In this document: positions 48,665 through 59,900 of the stretch, piece after piece
Layout of the letters: every line of letters starts with the position of its first letter
Position numbering within the stretch: the stretch's first letter is position 1
DNA from: Terrimonas pollutisoli
GTDB lineage: Bacteria > Bacteroidota > Bacteroidia > Chitinophagales > Chitinophagaceae
Reading direction: 5' to 3'
Assembly: GCF_029360765.1 (NCBI RefSeq)
Contig: NZ_JARKNA010000001.1
Coordinates: forward strand, 124,001 to 188,000
Length of the DNA: 64,000 nucleotides
Notes under the pieces: model-generated
What the model was told of the DNA's origin: nothing
The model's input: the letters and a program-made list of their open reading frames with translations, nothing else
Databases searched by the model: none
Translations under genes and position numbers: made by a program

Positions 48665-49906
48665 TTACGCCACTTTCAACAGGCTCAATTTGCTCTTATC
48701 AAACTTATGTTTGGCATAGTCAAGATCGAGAGCAAAATGTGTTTGCCTTGACGATGGCAATTCAAACATGGCATCAGTAAGGATACCTTCACAGATGCTT
48801 CTCAATCCTCTTGCGCCCAATTTATATTCCAATGCTTTTTCAACCATGAAATCCAACACATCTTCTTCAATTGTCAATTTAATTCCTTCCAATTCGAACA
48901 ACCGGGTATATTGTTTAACCAATGCATTTTTTGGTTGAGTGAGAATGGCGCGGAGTGTCGGTGCATCCAGGGGATCGAGGTGTGTCGCAACAGGTAAGCG
49001 GCCGAGCAGTTCCGGAATTAATCCAAATGCTTTTAAATCCTGTGCATTGACATATCGCAACAGGTTTTTCTTCATGCTCTCCTGTTGTTCCTTGTCTACA
49101 TTAAATCCGATCGTGTTTGTTTGCACCCGGCGGGCAATGATCTTATCAATACCACCAAAAGCCCCACCGCAGACAAACAATATATTTTGTGTGTTGATCT
49201 TTATAAGTTTTTGTTCAGGGTGCTTACGACCACCTTGTGGCGGAACCAGTACATCTGTTCCTTCTAATAGTTTCAGCATTCCCTGTTGTACTCCTTCTCC
49301 GCTTACATCACGGGTGATAGAAGGATTATCGCCTTTGCGGGCAATTTTATCTATTTCGTCAATATATACAATACCACGTTCAGCTGCAGCTACATCATAG
49401 TTGCATACCTGCAACAATCTTGTCAGGATACTTTCTACATCCTCACCCACATAACCTGCTTCAGTAAATACAGTTGCGTCCACAATGGCAAAAGGAACGT
49501 TCAACATGCGGGCAATGCTCTTTGCGAGCAATGTTTTACCGGTTCCTGTTTCACCTACCATGATGATATTACTCTTTTCGATTTCTACGTCATTACCACC
49601 AACCGTGTCGCCTTTTTGTTGCAGGCGTTTATAGTGATTATAAACCGCTACTGCTAAAACCTTTTTAGCTTCATCCTGGCCTATTACATATTCATCCAGG
49701 AACTTTTTGATTTCTAAAGGTTTCTTTATCGTGAGTTTGAACGAAGAAGAAGTTTTATCATCCTTAACCATCAGTTCCTGCTCGATGATCTCTCTTGCAT
49801 GCTCTACACAATTCTCACAAATATGTCCCTCCTGGCCGGCGATCAGAATTTTTACTTCGTCACGACTACGTCCACAAAATGAACAATGTAAAATGTTTTT
49901 TGCCAT
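48665..49906 (-). CDS. clpX: ATP-dependent Clp protease ATP-binding subunit ClpX
   Basis: Zinc-finger [11 protein letters not shown]...[27 protein letters not shown]-type motif. Confidence 0.97.
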   Translation of the reverse strand: MAKNILHCSFCGRSRDEVKILIAGQEGHICENCVEHAREIIEQELMVKDDKTSSSFKLTIKKPLEIKKFLDEYVIGQDEAKKVLAVAVYNHYKRLQQKGDTVGGNDVEIEKSNIIMVGETGTGKTLLAKSIARMLNVPFAIVDATVFTEAGYVGEDVESILTRLLQVCNYDVAAAERGIVYIDEIDKIARKGDNPSITRDVSGEGVQQGMLKLLEGTDVLVPPQGGRKHPEQKLIKINTQNILFVCGGAFGGIDKIIARRVQTNTIGFNVDKEQQESMKKNLLRYVNAQDLKAFGLIPELLGRLPVATHLDPLDAPTLRAILTQPKNALVKQYTRLFELEGIKLTIEEDVLDFMVEKALEYKLGARGLRSICEGILTDAMFELPSSRQTHFALDLDYAKHKFDKSKLSLLKVA

Positions 49907-50022
49907 GTTTTATCCTGGAATTATCCCGCTTTTTCTTTATCAACGATACAAAAATAGAAAACCGTCCTGATAAAGACGATTTTCTATTAATTCGGATATC
50001 TATAATCCTGATTGGTAGCGTA

Positions 50023-50661
50023 TTACAACTTGGTAATAACCTTATCTACAATACCGTACTTCATTGCCTCTTCCGCATTCATCCAATAATCCCGGTCGAA
50101 GTCGATCAAAATTTGTTCAACTGTTTTACCGCAATTCTCGGCCAATATTTTCGCTCCCATATCTTTTACCCGTTTCGTCTGGCGGGCTTGTATTTCAAGA
50201 TCCGTACTTACTCCCCTGATAAATCCTCCCAATGATGGTTGGTGAATCATCACTTCGCCACTTGGGTAAATAAAGCGCTTACCCTTTTTACCGCCGCTTA
50301 ACAATATGCTTCCCATCGAAGCTGCCAATCCCATACAGATGGTGCTCACCGGGCTTTTTACCATTTGCATTGTATCATACATCACCATACCGCTGGTAAC
50401 CACACCGCCGGGGCTATTGATATAAAATTTGATTTCTTCACCAGGCTTGTCAGCGTCCAGTAAAAGCATTTTGCTGACTACATCCCGTGCACTTTTATCA
50501 TCTACCACGCCCCATAGGTAGATACTTCGGCTTTCAAAAAAATATTTTTCCAGCTTTTTACTGAACATCATGAGGTCAGATTTCGGGGTCTCTTCCTTTT
50601 CATCTTCATCAGGTTCCTCTTCTGCTCTCCAATCGTTGTATAAAAAATGGTTGCGATTCAT
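50023..50661 (-). CDS. clpP: ATP-dependent Clp protease proteolytic subunit (copy A)
   Basis: YINSPGGVVTSGMVMYDTM, GLAASMGSILL, MIHQPS, FDRDYWM. Confidence 0.94.
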   Translation of the reverse strand: MNRNHFLYNDWRAEEEPDEDEKEETPKSDLMMFSKKLEKYFFESRSIYLWGVVDDKSARDVVSKMLLLDADKPGEEIKFYINSPGGVVTSGMVMYDTMQMVKSPVSTICMGLAASMGSILLSGGKKGKRFIYPSGEVMIHQPSLGGFIRGVSTDLEIQARQTKRVKDMGAKILAENCGKTVEQILIDFDRDYWMNAEEAMKYGIVDKVITKL

Positions 50662-50806
50662 ATCTCGAAATAATTTGTAGTTTATGATTTATTTTTTTAT
50701 TGGCTTCAGTTGTATGATCAACGTTGCTGCATCACACATTTCATCGTCATTTCACTAATTGCCTTTCCTCACGATCAATTAAAATCCTGTCAATCGTGGT
50801 TCCATC

Positions 50807-51499
50807 TTAATCTTTCTTGTCTTTACGGTGATTCACCAATAATACTTCATCAACGAGACCATACTCTTTTGCTTCTATCGAGGTCATCCATTTATCCCGG
50901 TCAAAATCTTTTTCAATTTGCTCAACAGTTTTTCCGGTATGATGGTTTACCACCGCGTATAATTCATTTTTTAATTTCCTGATCTCATTCACTGTAATTT
51001 CTATATCACTGGCCTGTCCGCCGATTGCTCCGCTCGGTTGGTGCATCATGATGCGTGAGTGTTTTAAGGCGGCTCTTTTTCCTTTGGTACCGGCGCCTAA
51101 TAACACGCAAGCCATCGATGCTGCCATGCCAATGCAGATGGTGGCCACGTCAGGGCTCACGTATTGCATCGTGTCATATACACCGAGTCCGGCATATACA
51201 CTACCGCCCGGACTGTTAATGTACATATTGATGTCTCTTGCCCTATCAGATGAATCCAGGAATAATAATTGGGCAGTTATGATATTAGCAACCTCATCAT
51301 TAACGGGGTAACCCAGAAATATGATCCTGTCCATCATAAGGCGGCTATAAACATCCATCACAGCTACATTCATCGGACGCTCTTCAATGATATTGGGCGT
51401 CATGCCAGTAACAAGATGTGATGCATAGCTATGTAATGTGTTGCTGGAAAGACCGCGGTGCTTGACCGCATATTTTTCAAACTCTGAATTATAATTCAT
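50807..51499 (-). CDS. clpP: ATP-dependent Clp protease proteolytic subunit (copy B)
   Basis: YINSPGGSVYAGLGVYDTMQ, GMAASMACVLL, MMHQPSG, FDRDKWM. Confidence 0.94.
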   Translation of the reverse strand: MNYNSEFEKYAVKHRGLSSNTLHSYASHLVTGMTPNIIEERPMNVAVMDVYSRLMMDRIIFLGYPVNDEVANIITAQLLFLDSSDRARDINMYINSPGGSVYAGLGVYDTMQYVSPDVATICIGMAASMACVLLGAGTKGKRAALKHSRIMMHQPSGAIGGQASDIEITVNEIRKLKNELYAVVNHHTGKTVEQIEKDFDRDKWMTSIEAKEYGLVDEVLLVNHRKDKKD

Positions 51500-51690
51500 A
51501 GATATTTTTTGTTTGCAGGTGAAAACGAAGTTCACGGGTGCCGGAATCTTCGCTAAGATAGGTTAAGTCATCAAATATCCGTCCAAATGATAAAACAGCA
51601 AAACGGGGTGACAGTATAGCAGGAACAGTTGGTTTTTAAAGCCTTCCGTTTTGCCGTCACATTGGCGAAATGACAGATGTGCGAAATAAA

Positions 51691-51719
51691 AAAAGCCTAC
51701 CAGGATGCAGGTAAGCTTT
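51691..51719 (-). terminator. terminator downstream of dnaJ
   Basis: On - strand agcttacc...ggtaggct followed by ttttttt. Confidence 0.75.
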
Positions 51720-51737
51720 ACTCAATTAAAAAATTAT

Positions 51738-52901
51738 TTATGAAAACATCTCCCTTATTTTATCAAAGAAGCCCTTTTCGCTTTTATCAGGTTGTGGTTT
51801 GAAATTGGGAGATTCACTCATTTTTTCCAGTGCTGCTTTTTCTTCAGCAGATACATGCTGAGGTGTCCATACGTTCACATGAATAAGCTGATCACCTTTT
51901 TCGTATGAATTGACAGCAGGAAATCCCTTTCCCTTTAGCCTGAAAATTTTTCCGCTCTGTGTTCCGGCAGGAATTTTAATTTTTGCACGGCCGTCAATAG
52001 TCGGAACCTCCACTTGTATACCTGCTACCGCATCGGGGAAGGAGATATAAAGATCATAAGCGACGTTCAATCCATCCCTTTGTAATTCTTTGTGCGGTTC
52101 TTCCTCAATAAGGATAATAAGGTCACCATTCGTGCCACCTCTTTCCCCTGCATTACCTTTCCCCGTTACATTTAATTGCATTCCTTCCTGCACACCAGCT
52201 GGTATATCGATGCTTACGGTCTCTTCGCCATAGACACGACCCTCACCTTTACAGTTTCCGCATTTGGCGGTAATCGTTGACCCTTCACCATTGCAGGAGG
52301 GGCAGGTAGTCACTGTTTGCATTTGGCCAAGGAAAGTATTTTGCACTTTTCTTACCTGGCCACTGCCACCACAAGTCTTACACGTTTGTATACTACCCCT
52401 ATCTTTTGCACCGCTACCATTACAAGTGGTGCACTGAACATATTTCTTTACCTTGATATTCTTCTTAACACCTTTGGCTATTTCTTCATAAGTGAGTTTT
52501 AATTTAACCCGAAGATTGCTGCCTCTTATTCCCTGGCTACGCTGGCCACCACGGGCTCTGTGTCCGCCGCCAAAAAAGTTGCCGAACACATCGTCTCCGA
52601 AAATGTCTCCGAATTGGCTGAAGATATCATCCATGTTCATGCCACCGCTAAATCCACCGGGCCCTCTGCCATTACCACTTACGCCGGCATGGCCATATCG
52701 ATCATACTGTGACTTCTTGTCTGCATCACTTAATATTTCGTAAGCTTCCGCGGCTTCTTTGAACTTCTCTTCCGCGGCTTTGTCGCCGGGATTGCGGTCA
52801 GGATGGTACTGCATGGCGACCTTGCGGTATGCTTTCTTTATTTCATCTGCAGCGGCCCCTTTTCCAACACCTAATACTTCGTAATAATCTCTTTTTGACA
52901 T
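51738..52901 (-). CDS. dnaJ: chaperone DnaJ
   Basis: J domain [14 protein letters not shown]...HPDRNPGD, four CxxCxGxG zinc-binding repeats. Confidence 0.97.
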   Translation of the reverse strand: MSKRDYYEVLGVGKGAAADEIKKAYRKVAMQYHPDRNPGDKAAEEKFKEAAEAYEILSDADKKSQYDRYGHAGVSGNGRGPGGFSGGMNMDDIFSQFGDIFGDDVFGNFFGGGHRARGGQRSQGIRGSNLRVKLKLTYEEIAKGVKKNIKVKKYVQCTTCNGSGAKDRGSIQTCKTCGGSGQVRKVQNTFLGQMQTVTTCPSCNGEGSTITAKCGNCKGEGRVYGEETVSIDIPAGVQEGMQLNVTGKGNAGERGGTNGDLIILIEEEPHKELQRDGLNVAYDLYISFPDAVAGIQVEVPTIDGRAKIKIPAGTQSGKIFRLKGKGFPAVNSYEKGDQLIHVNVWTPQHVSAEEKAALEKMSESPNFKPQPDKSEKGFFDKIREMFS

Positions 52902-52984
52902 ATGAATAAGCGATGAGCTTTACACTACGAGTTGAGTAAATTCCATAAACCGGCTCGTAGTACGCGGCCTATGGCTCAAAGCTT

Positions 52985-53557
52985 TTATTTTCCTACCACC
53001 ACCTTTGCGTGCCGAATAATCTTATCGTTGAGATAATAGCCTTTCACAACTTCATCTACCACCTTACCTTTTAGTTCTTCTGAAGGAGCTGGTATTTCGG
53101 TGATTGCTTCATGCAGGTCGGCATTAAAATCTTTGCCTTTTGTTTCCATGGCTTTTAGCCCCCTGGATTGCAATTTGCTTTTAAGTTTATTGAAGATCAG
53201 GCTAACACCTTCTTTTATTTGTTGGCTATCTTCAGTGCTTTCCATCTGTTGCTGAGCCCGGTCACAATCATCCAGCACGTCCAGCATTTCAGCGATCACA
53301 TCCTTACCGGCTGTTTGAATCAGCTCAATTCTTTCTTTAGCGTTTCTTCTCTTAAAATTGTCAAATTCAGCAGCTAAACGCAGATACTTATCTTTAGCTT
53401 CTTTAAGTTCTTCTTTGGTTTTTTCCAAAAGCGACTCTTCCGCAACCGGTTCGTTCAGATGAGTCGAACCACTTAATGAGTCGTCTGAATTGATATCCAC
53501 TCCCACACTATTTTCCGGGGTTTCATTGATTTTTTCTTTCACGTCTTTTTCTGCCAT
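52985..53557 (-). CDS. grpE: nucleotide exchange factor GrpE
   Basis: KYLRLAAEFDNFKRRNAKERIELIQTAGKDVI; upstream of dnaJ. Confidence 0.95.
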   Translation of the reverse strand: MAEKDVKEKINETPENSVGVDINSDDSLSGSTHLNEPVAEESLLEKTKEELKEAKDKYLRLAAEFDNFKRRNAKERIELIQTAGKDVIAEMLDVLDDCDRAQQQMESTEDSQQIKEGVSLIFNKLKSKLQSRGLKAMETKGKDFNADLHEAITEIPAPSEELKGKVVDEVVKGYYLNDKIIRHAKVVVGK

Positions 53558-53588
53558 TTTTTACAAATTGTTTGCAAAGGTAAGCCTG

Positions 53589-53604
53589 TCAAGAATATTG
53601 CCAA
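53589..53604 (-). promoter_or_regulatory. -24/-12 (sigma-54-like) element upstream of grpE
   Basis: TTGGCAATATTCTTGA on - strand; TTGGCA and TTG at the spacing of the sigma-54 consensus, with A replacing the -12 C. Confidence 0.4.
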
Positions 53605-53716
53605 GAGGCAGTTTTGGACAAAATGACCTGATAAGAGCCTGCCGGGCAAGGATTGGTGACAATAAAGCCCTTACGTGATGATCGCTTGGGCTTGTTTTGT
53701 ACCTTGCAGCCCCATT

Positions 53717-54889
53717 ATGAACAAGGTCTACCTGAAAAGAAAAATTGCACAGCGGATCGCCAATGGCCATCCGTGGATATTTAACAACGAAGTTGAAACG
53801 ATTGAGGGTGAAATAGAAGGAGGCGAAACAGTTGAAGTATTTACCTATGACAAAAAATTTGTCGGCAAAGGCTACATTAACCCTAAATCGCAGATAATCG
53901 TTCGTCTTTTAACAAGGCAAAAAAACGATGAGATTAATGATGCTTTTTTTCTAAACCGGATTCGTGAATGCTGGGATTATCGCCAAAAGTTGGGTTATAC
54001 AGAAAACTGCAGGCTTGTTTTCGGGGAAGCTGATTCACTACCGCAATTGATTATTGATAAGTTCAATGACTATTTTGTTATACAGACACTTGCCTTAGGT
54101 ATTGACAAATGGAAACCGGCGATTGTCGCCGCTTTAAATCAGCTATTTAAACCAAAAGGTATTTATGAAAGAAATGATGTGCCGGTCAGGGAACTCGAAG
54201 GCTTGTCTCAACAAAAAGGTTTTTTGTCCGAACCATTTGATACCAAAATAATCATCAATGAAAATGGTTTGAAATTTCATGTTGACATAGAAAATGGACA
54301 AAAAACAGGTTATTTTTTAGATCAAAGAGATAACCGAAGGGCTATTCAACATATTGTAAATGGAGCCGAAGTATTAGGCGCTTTTACTTATACAGGAACA
54401 TTTGAGATACATGCCGGATACTACGGGGCCAAGTCGGTGTTAGGATTGGATATTTCAGAAAATGCTGTACAGCAGGCCAATCGAAATGCGAAACTGAATG
54501 GATTGGAAAATATATGCAGGTTTGAAGCAGCCAATGCTTTCGATGTTTTAAAGCAATGGTCAAAAGAGGGAAAACAATTCGATGTTGTGATGCTTGACCC
54601 GCCAGCTTTTACAAAAAGCAGGGAGACGATTCAAAAGGCCATCACGGGTTATAAAGAAATCAATCTTAGGGGAATGAAATTGGTACGACCAGGCGGTTTT
54701 TTAGTAACCTCCTCTTGCACGAATCTTGTTAACCCGGAATTGTTCCTGCAGATAATTGATATGGCAGCAAAAGATGCAAGAAGAAAAATAAGGCAGGTAA
54801 CTTTCCAGGCACAAGCGTCAGATCATCCTATTATCTGGGGTATGGATAATACGCAATACCTTAAATTCCTCATTATACAAGTCAGCTAA
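53717..54889 (+). CDS. class I SAM-dependent rRNA methyltransferase (RlmI/RlmCD-like, PUA + MTase)
   Basis: MNKVYLKRKIAQRIANGHPWIFNNEV, VLGAFTYTGTFEIHA, VMLDPPAFTKSRE. Confidence 0.92.
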   Translation: MNKVYLKRKIAQRIANGHPWIFNNEVETIEGEIEGGETVEVFTYDKKFVGKGYINPKSQIIVRLLTRQKNDEINDAFFLNRIRECWDYRQKLGYTENCRLVFGEADSLPQLIIDKFNDYFVIQTLALGIDKWKPAIVAALNQLFKPKGIYERNDVPVRELEGLSQQKGFLSEPFDTKIIINENGLKFHVDIENGQKTGYFLDQRDNRRAIQHIVNGAEVLGAFTYTGTFEIHAGYYGAKSVLGLDISENAVQQANRNAKLNGLENICRFEAANAFDVLKQWSKEGKQFDVVMLDPPAFTKSRETIQKAITGYKEINLRGMKLVRPGGFLVTSSCTNLVNPELFLQIIDMAAKDARRKIRQVTFQAQASDHPIIWGMDNTQYLKFLIIQVS

Positions 54890-54902
54890 AAAGAAATGCA
54901 AA

Positions 54903-55268
54903 TTATTTAGACACCTGGAATTTTCCTGTGTCGATTACCTTCCCGCTTTGATCCGTGAGGTGATAAATATAAGTACCGCGGCTAAAATCAGTAAGAGATA
55001 AAATTGTTTTTTCACTTACCGATTGTTTCTCCGACATTTTTTTGCCCATAAAATTGAAAACGGTAATCGTTAGGCCCTTTTGATAATTTTTTTGAATATC
55101 GAAGGTAATGTAGGCTGTAGCGGGGTTAGGATAAAGGCTCAGTTTTTTCACGCCATCGGGCAACGGATTGCGGGAATCCTGGGCCGTAGAAGCGATGACT
55201 GAAAACAATAAAAGAAATAGTATAGGTAAAATTCTTTTCAATGAAACAAATTTACTTTTATTTTTCAA
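54903..55268 (-). CDS. T9SS type A sorting domain-containing protein (signal peptide plus sorting domain only, 121 aa)
   Basis: LSLYPNPATAYITFDIQ...FSRGTYIYHLTDQSGKVIDTGKFQVSK. Confidence 0.85.
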   Translation of the reverse strand: MKNKSKFVSLKRILPILFLLLFSVIASTAQDSRNPLPDGVKKLSLYPNPATAYITFDIQKNYQKGLTITVFNFMGKKMSEKQSVSEKTILSLTDFSRGTYIYHLTDQSGKVIDTGKFQVSK

Positions 55269-55372
55269 TAATATACCGTTTTCCTGAGATGTGCAACGTA
55301 AATTTCCGATAAATTTTTACTACTTCATTTTCAGTGTCTTAATGAAATGTATCTCAGGGTTTTAGTTTAGGT

Positions 55373-55843
55373 TTAATTTATTGAAGCCAGTATTTTTTGG
55401 ATCTCAGCATAATCGGGCTCCTCGCTGGAATTTTCCAAGACCTCAGCATACCTCGCAATACCCGTTTTGTCTATAATAAAAGCCGATCTTTTCGACACTC
55501 CATGCATGTCCAATATCCAGGTATCATAAAGACATCCATATAAAGCTGATACCACTTTATTAAAATCACTCAGTAGCGTAAAGCTATACTCCTGTACTTC
55601 CTTGTATTTAGCTAATGTAAAAACCGAATCTACTGAGATGCCCAGTACCGTGGCACTTGCATTCTGATACATCCCAATATTATCCCGAACAGAGCAAAGC
55701 TCCTTTGTACAGACACGACTAAATGCCTGCGGAAAGAAGAGCAGCAAAATATTTTTTCCTTTAAAATCTGAAAGGGAAATCTTCGTTCTTGTGGTATCAT
55801 ACAATGTAAAGGCTGGCGCCAATTGTCCAACTTCAATTGCCAT
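55373..55843 (-). CDS. peroxiredoxin (AhpC/TSA, AhpE-like)
   Basis: LLLFFPQAFSRVCTKELCSVRD. Confidence 0.9.
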   Translation of the reverse strand: MAIEVGQLAPAFTLYDTTRTKISLSDFKGKNILLLFFPQAFSRVCTKELCSVRDNIGMYQNASATVLGISVDSVFTLAKYKEVQEYSFTLLSDFNKVVSALYGCLYDTWILDMHGVSKRSAFIIDKTGIARYAEVLENSSEEPDYAEIQKILASIN

Positions 55844-55911
55844 ATCTATAGTTTTTTATAAAACTAAACTTGTATGAAAACCTGGCAAAAATAAAAGAGG
55901 AAGTCAAAAGA

Positions 55912-56925
55912 TCAGAATCGCGGACATTTTACAGCATTTAAACTTGAATTATCACGATCGAGAAAGCCGATATAGGAAACAGATAATTCAAATCCACCAC
56001 GTCCATTACTGTAAGGTTTCAATTTTGATATGTTTACATCATAGCTCAATGCAAAAGCAAATGGTGCATAATCAAGTTTGACTACAGGTATTAAAGCGTC
56101 ATCCCACCTGATAAAAGATCCTGCATGTATTGTATACTTTGGATTATCCAACTCGGGTCCAATTTTCAACCCATATAGCGCACCAACAACTGCTTCTTTG
56201 TAATTTTCCTGGATTGAATAATCAGCAAGAATAGACACATAAGCGTATTCGGACACTCCAAAACGAAATCCCGCTGACCCTGTCCATTTAGGATTTAGTT
56301 TAACGGAAGGATCCCTGAAAAAAGTATTTTTAGGTTTTGTGAAATGATGGTACGCTACGCCTATATAGAAATTATCGTCAGGCTTCTTATTGAGGTTTGA
56401 ATTATAACTTAATCCTACACTGCCATCGAGGTATGTGTATCTTGGAATAGCTGTAGGTTCGCCATTTGGATCATCTGTAATGACTTTAGATTGGTCAAAA
56501 TGCCTGTTGACAACACCGCCCATAAAACCTAACGAAAGGTAACGGTTACTTTCATCATCGCTTAGTGATTTGTGATAATTTACTACCGGCAAAATACTTG
56601 TTTGAGTTAATGCAGCAGTGCCGGCCCGGTCAAATAATACCTGGCCACCGACAGTTATAAAATCATCAGCTTTTCCTATTGGTAATTTATATTCACCATT
56701 TAGAGATCCTGTTTTGTAGCCATCCGTCACGCTGCCCCATTGTTCCCGGTAAACCATTTGTACACGAATGTCCCCGGTGTATATTCCGGCCAATGCCGGG
56801 TTTCTTAAAAGTGGTGTTTCAAAAAACTGTGAAAAGTGAATGTCCTGGGCATGCACGATGGCTTTCAAACTGACAAATAAGATTGTCAATACCATTTTGC
56901 TATTTATTATCCTTTTCATCATCAC
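55912..56925 (-). CDS. PorP/SprF family type IX secretion system membrane protein
   Basis: AQDIHFSQFFETPLLRNPALAGIYTGDIRVQMVYREQWGSV. Confidence 0.93.
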   Translation of the reverse strand: MMMKRIINSKMVLTILFVSLKAIVHAQDIHFSQFFETPLLRNPALAGIYTGDIRVQMVYREQWGSVTDGYKTGSLNGEYKLPIGKADDFITVGGQVLFDRAGTAALTQTSILPVVNYHKSLSDDESNRYLSLGFMGGVVNRHFDQSKVITDDPNGEPTAIPRYTYLDGSVGLSYNSNLNKKPDDNFYIGVAYHHFTKPKNTFFRDPSVKLNPKWTGSAGFRFGVSEYAYVSILADYSIQENYKEAVVGALYGLKIGPELDNPKYTIHAGSFIRWDDALIPVVKLDYAPFAFALSYDVNISKLKPYSNGRGGFELSVSYIGFLDRDNSSLNAVKCPRF

Positions 56926-56932
56926 AGTATTT

Positions 56933-59900
56933 CTATCTTAAAAGGGTTACGTTTCCTTTCACAGGTATAACGGTATTGTTATCGCAAAGAATTTCCATTG
57001 TATAGATATAAGCGTCCGGGCTGGCAGGTTTTCCATCATACATACCATTCCAACCAGCCGACGGATCGTTGGGCGCAAAATCTTTCTTTTCAAAGACTAC
57101 CTGTCCCCAACGGTTAAATATTCTCATTGATTTTATCCTGAATAATCCGGTCCCCTTGGGATAAAAAACTTCGTTTCGTCCATCGCCGTTGGGTGAAAAA
57201 GTATTAGGGATAAAAAAGTTTTGATTATTGCAGACTACTACAACTGTTACATCACCCGAATTTTTACAACCATAGCTATCCTCGATTTGTACAGTGTATT
57301 TTGTGGACCACCTGGGATTGGCATACGGAGACGGGCAATCAGTACAGCTTAAGTTCGTGGCTGGCATCCAGTTGTAGGAAGTAATGTTTCCTGTGTAATT
57401 CATTAGAATATTTGCACCAGAACCAACTATTATGGTAGTGGGTTCCTGTACGGGAATAGCAGTAGGTAATGGAGCAACATAGATATTCTTTGTTGCAGTT
57501 GAACTGCAGCCAATTTTATTGGATGTCACCAACTGAATGGGAAAACTGCCCGAAGCGTTATATATAACGCTATTATTTTGCTGAGATGAACTTTGCCCGT
57601 TGCCAAAATTCCATTGCCACTTGGTAAGTGTATCCGCAGTTGTTAATACACCATTAATTGGTTCAGCTATATTAAGGCATATCGTATCCCTGCTTTGAAT
57701 AGTGGCAGTGGGAGTTCTATAAACAAATACTGTATCTGAAAAAGACTTGGTACAATTGTTTTGAGTGGTAACAGTAAGTGTGACAACATAAGTACCAGGT
57801 TGAGTAAAATTGTGCGATGGCTCCAGATCAGTAGAAGTGGTATTATCTCCAAAAGTCCATACTGTTGAGATGATAGGATCGTTTTTGGTGGTGAAATTTT
57901 TGAAATTCACGACACCCTGGTCACAAAACTCCTTTTTATCTTTTCCAAATAGTGGAATAGCACCGAGGATATCAATTCTTTGACGTCCATTTATTACAAC
58001 CCTGCAACCGGAAATTGTATCAATAATTTCTATCCTGGGACGGTTAAAGCTTGGTCGTGAGTAAAAATGACTCAATGTTGTTGCACCGGAAGAATCAGCT
58101 GCACCATCTCCGAAATAGAAAATAAATTTAAATGAAGGCGGTACTACCAGGTTAAAATCTACATTCAACGAGTTACAGGTGGGCGGCACCAGTCCATAAT
58201 TAATTTTGGTAAATGCTTCAGGATCGTAAAGGGATACAGAAGCCTGAGCTGAGTCTACACATCCTCCCGGACCAGTCAAATAAAGCTTAGGTGTGTAGTG
58301 TCCATAGTCGCCATAAAAATAACTTGGATTCTGTAAAGTACTGCTGCCCCCATCTCCAAAAACCCAACGGAACGACTTGTAATCGGAACCCTTAAAAGTA
58401 AAAGTAGTTCGCAACGGAGGACAAATAGTTGTTGTATCCTGTATGTCAAAAGCTGCCTTCGGGCTCCTGATTTTTATGTAGTCGTTTTTTGTAATCGAAT
58501 CTTCACAACCTGAGATGTCAGTAATCTTCAACTTGACTGAATATACTGCATCCCCGGCAGGATAACTGTGTCTTGGATTTTGCAAATTGGAGGTACTTCC
58601 ATCACCAAATTCCCATAAATATTTTAGTCCGGCACCTGAAGAAGTATCTGCAAATTGAAGTGGCGATTGTGGACAATAAAAGGTGTCAGCCCGAAAACCT
58701 ACCTGTGGATTTGTAATAAGCAGATTGCCCGGAAGCCTATATCTGTCTGTGCATCCGTTGGCATCGGTCACTACCAAGGTAACTGGAAATCTGCCAGCCT
58801 TTGTATAGACATGTGTGAACGGAGGTGCATTAAATGTTTGCACTGGTGTGCTGTCACCAAAATTCCATTCCCATTTTACAATTGCTGCAGAAGCAGGAGC
58901 CGGAGTGGAAAGATCATTAAATGTAACCGCCTTATTCAAACATCCGCCCGTAGTTGCAGGCTCAAATCTTGCACTCGGACCATAGACAGTTATATAATTT
59001 GCAACAGTTTTAGTATTTGTGCATCCGTTTATGTCAGTAATTGTTAAGCTTACATCGTAAGTTCCATTGGTTGATAGTCGATCTCTCACCGAACGATCGG
59101 TCTCAGCAAGTATAGTTGAACCCACTGTCCATTCATAATTCGTGATATTGTTTGCATTATTGTTTATGGAACTTAGCGTAAACACAGAGTTTTTACAAAC
59201 AGGATTTTCATTTATCGTAAAATCTGCCTTTTCATCAACAAGGGTAACAGGCTTTGTTACTGTATGTGTACAAGTACCATTCGTAATTGTTAACGTTACA
59301 TTATATGTTCCCGGCCCGGGATAAGTAAAGAGCGGTGGTGTTGCAACAGTAAATTGGGTATTGGCAGGATCTCCCATTTGCCATAAATACGTTAAAGGAC
59401 TAACGGCAGCGTCAACGGAACTGGTATTATTGAAGCTCACAGACCGATTTGCGCAGTTTACTGAGTATTCAAACTTAGCAATTGGTGGACGAATGGTTAC
59501 TGTTGAGGCGTACGATGTAGGACAACCATTGTTTGAGACAGTCAGGGTAACCGTTAGGATACCTGTTTCCTTAAACAAATGCGTAGTGTTTTGACCACTA
59601 CCTGTCGTCCCATCACCGAAATCCCAATTCCATTCAACATCGGCGCCAGGAGAAGTAATCGCCTGACCAGAAAAAGATATAGTTTCGCTGGCACATGCAT
59701 TAGTGGGGTTTGCTGTATAAGTGATTGCCTGTGCCGGTGTTCCCGCAACGACGGTGTTTGGCACCGTTACCGTTTTTGCGCAGCCGCTTACTGTTGTTAT
59801 CGTGAGTGAAACAGTATATTTTCCTTCGGTCGGGTAGCTGTGTGGCGGAGGAGATTTTACATTGGATGTGGTACCATCACCAAAATCCCACAAATAAGTG

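Noticed and set aside
52902-52984. actacgag/ctcgtagt inverted repeat between grpE and dnaJ as a CIRCE-like element
   Set aside because: Does not match the CIRCE consensus and looks like a generic intergenic repeat; too weak to call.
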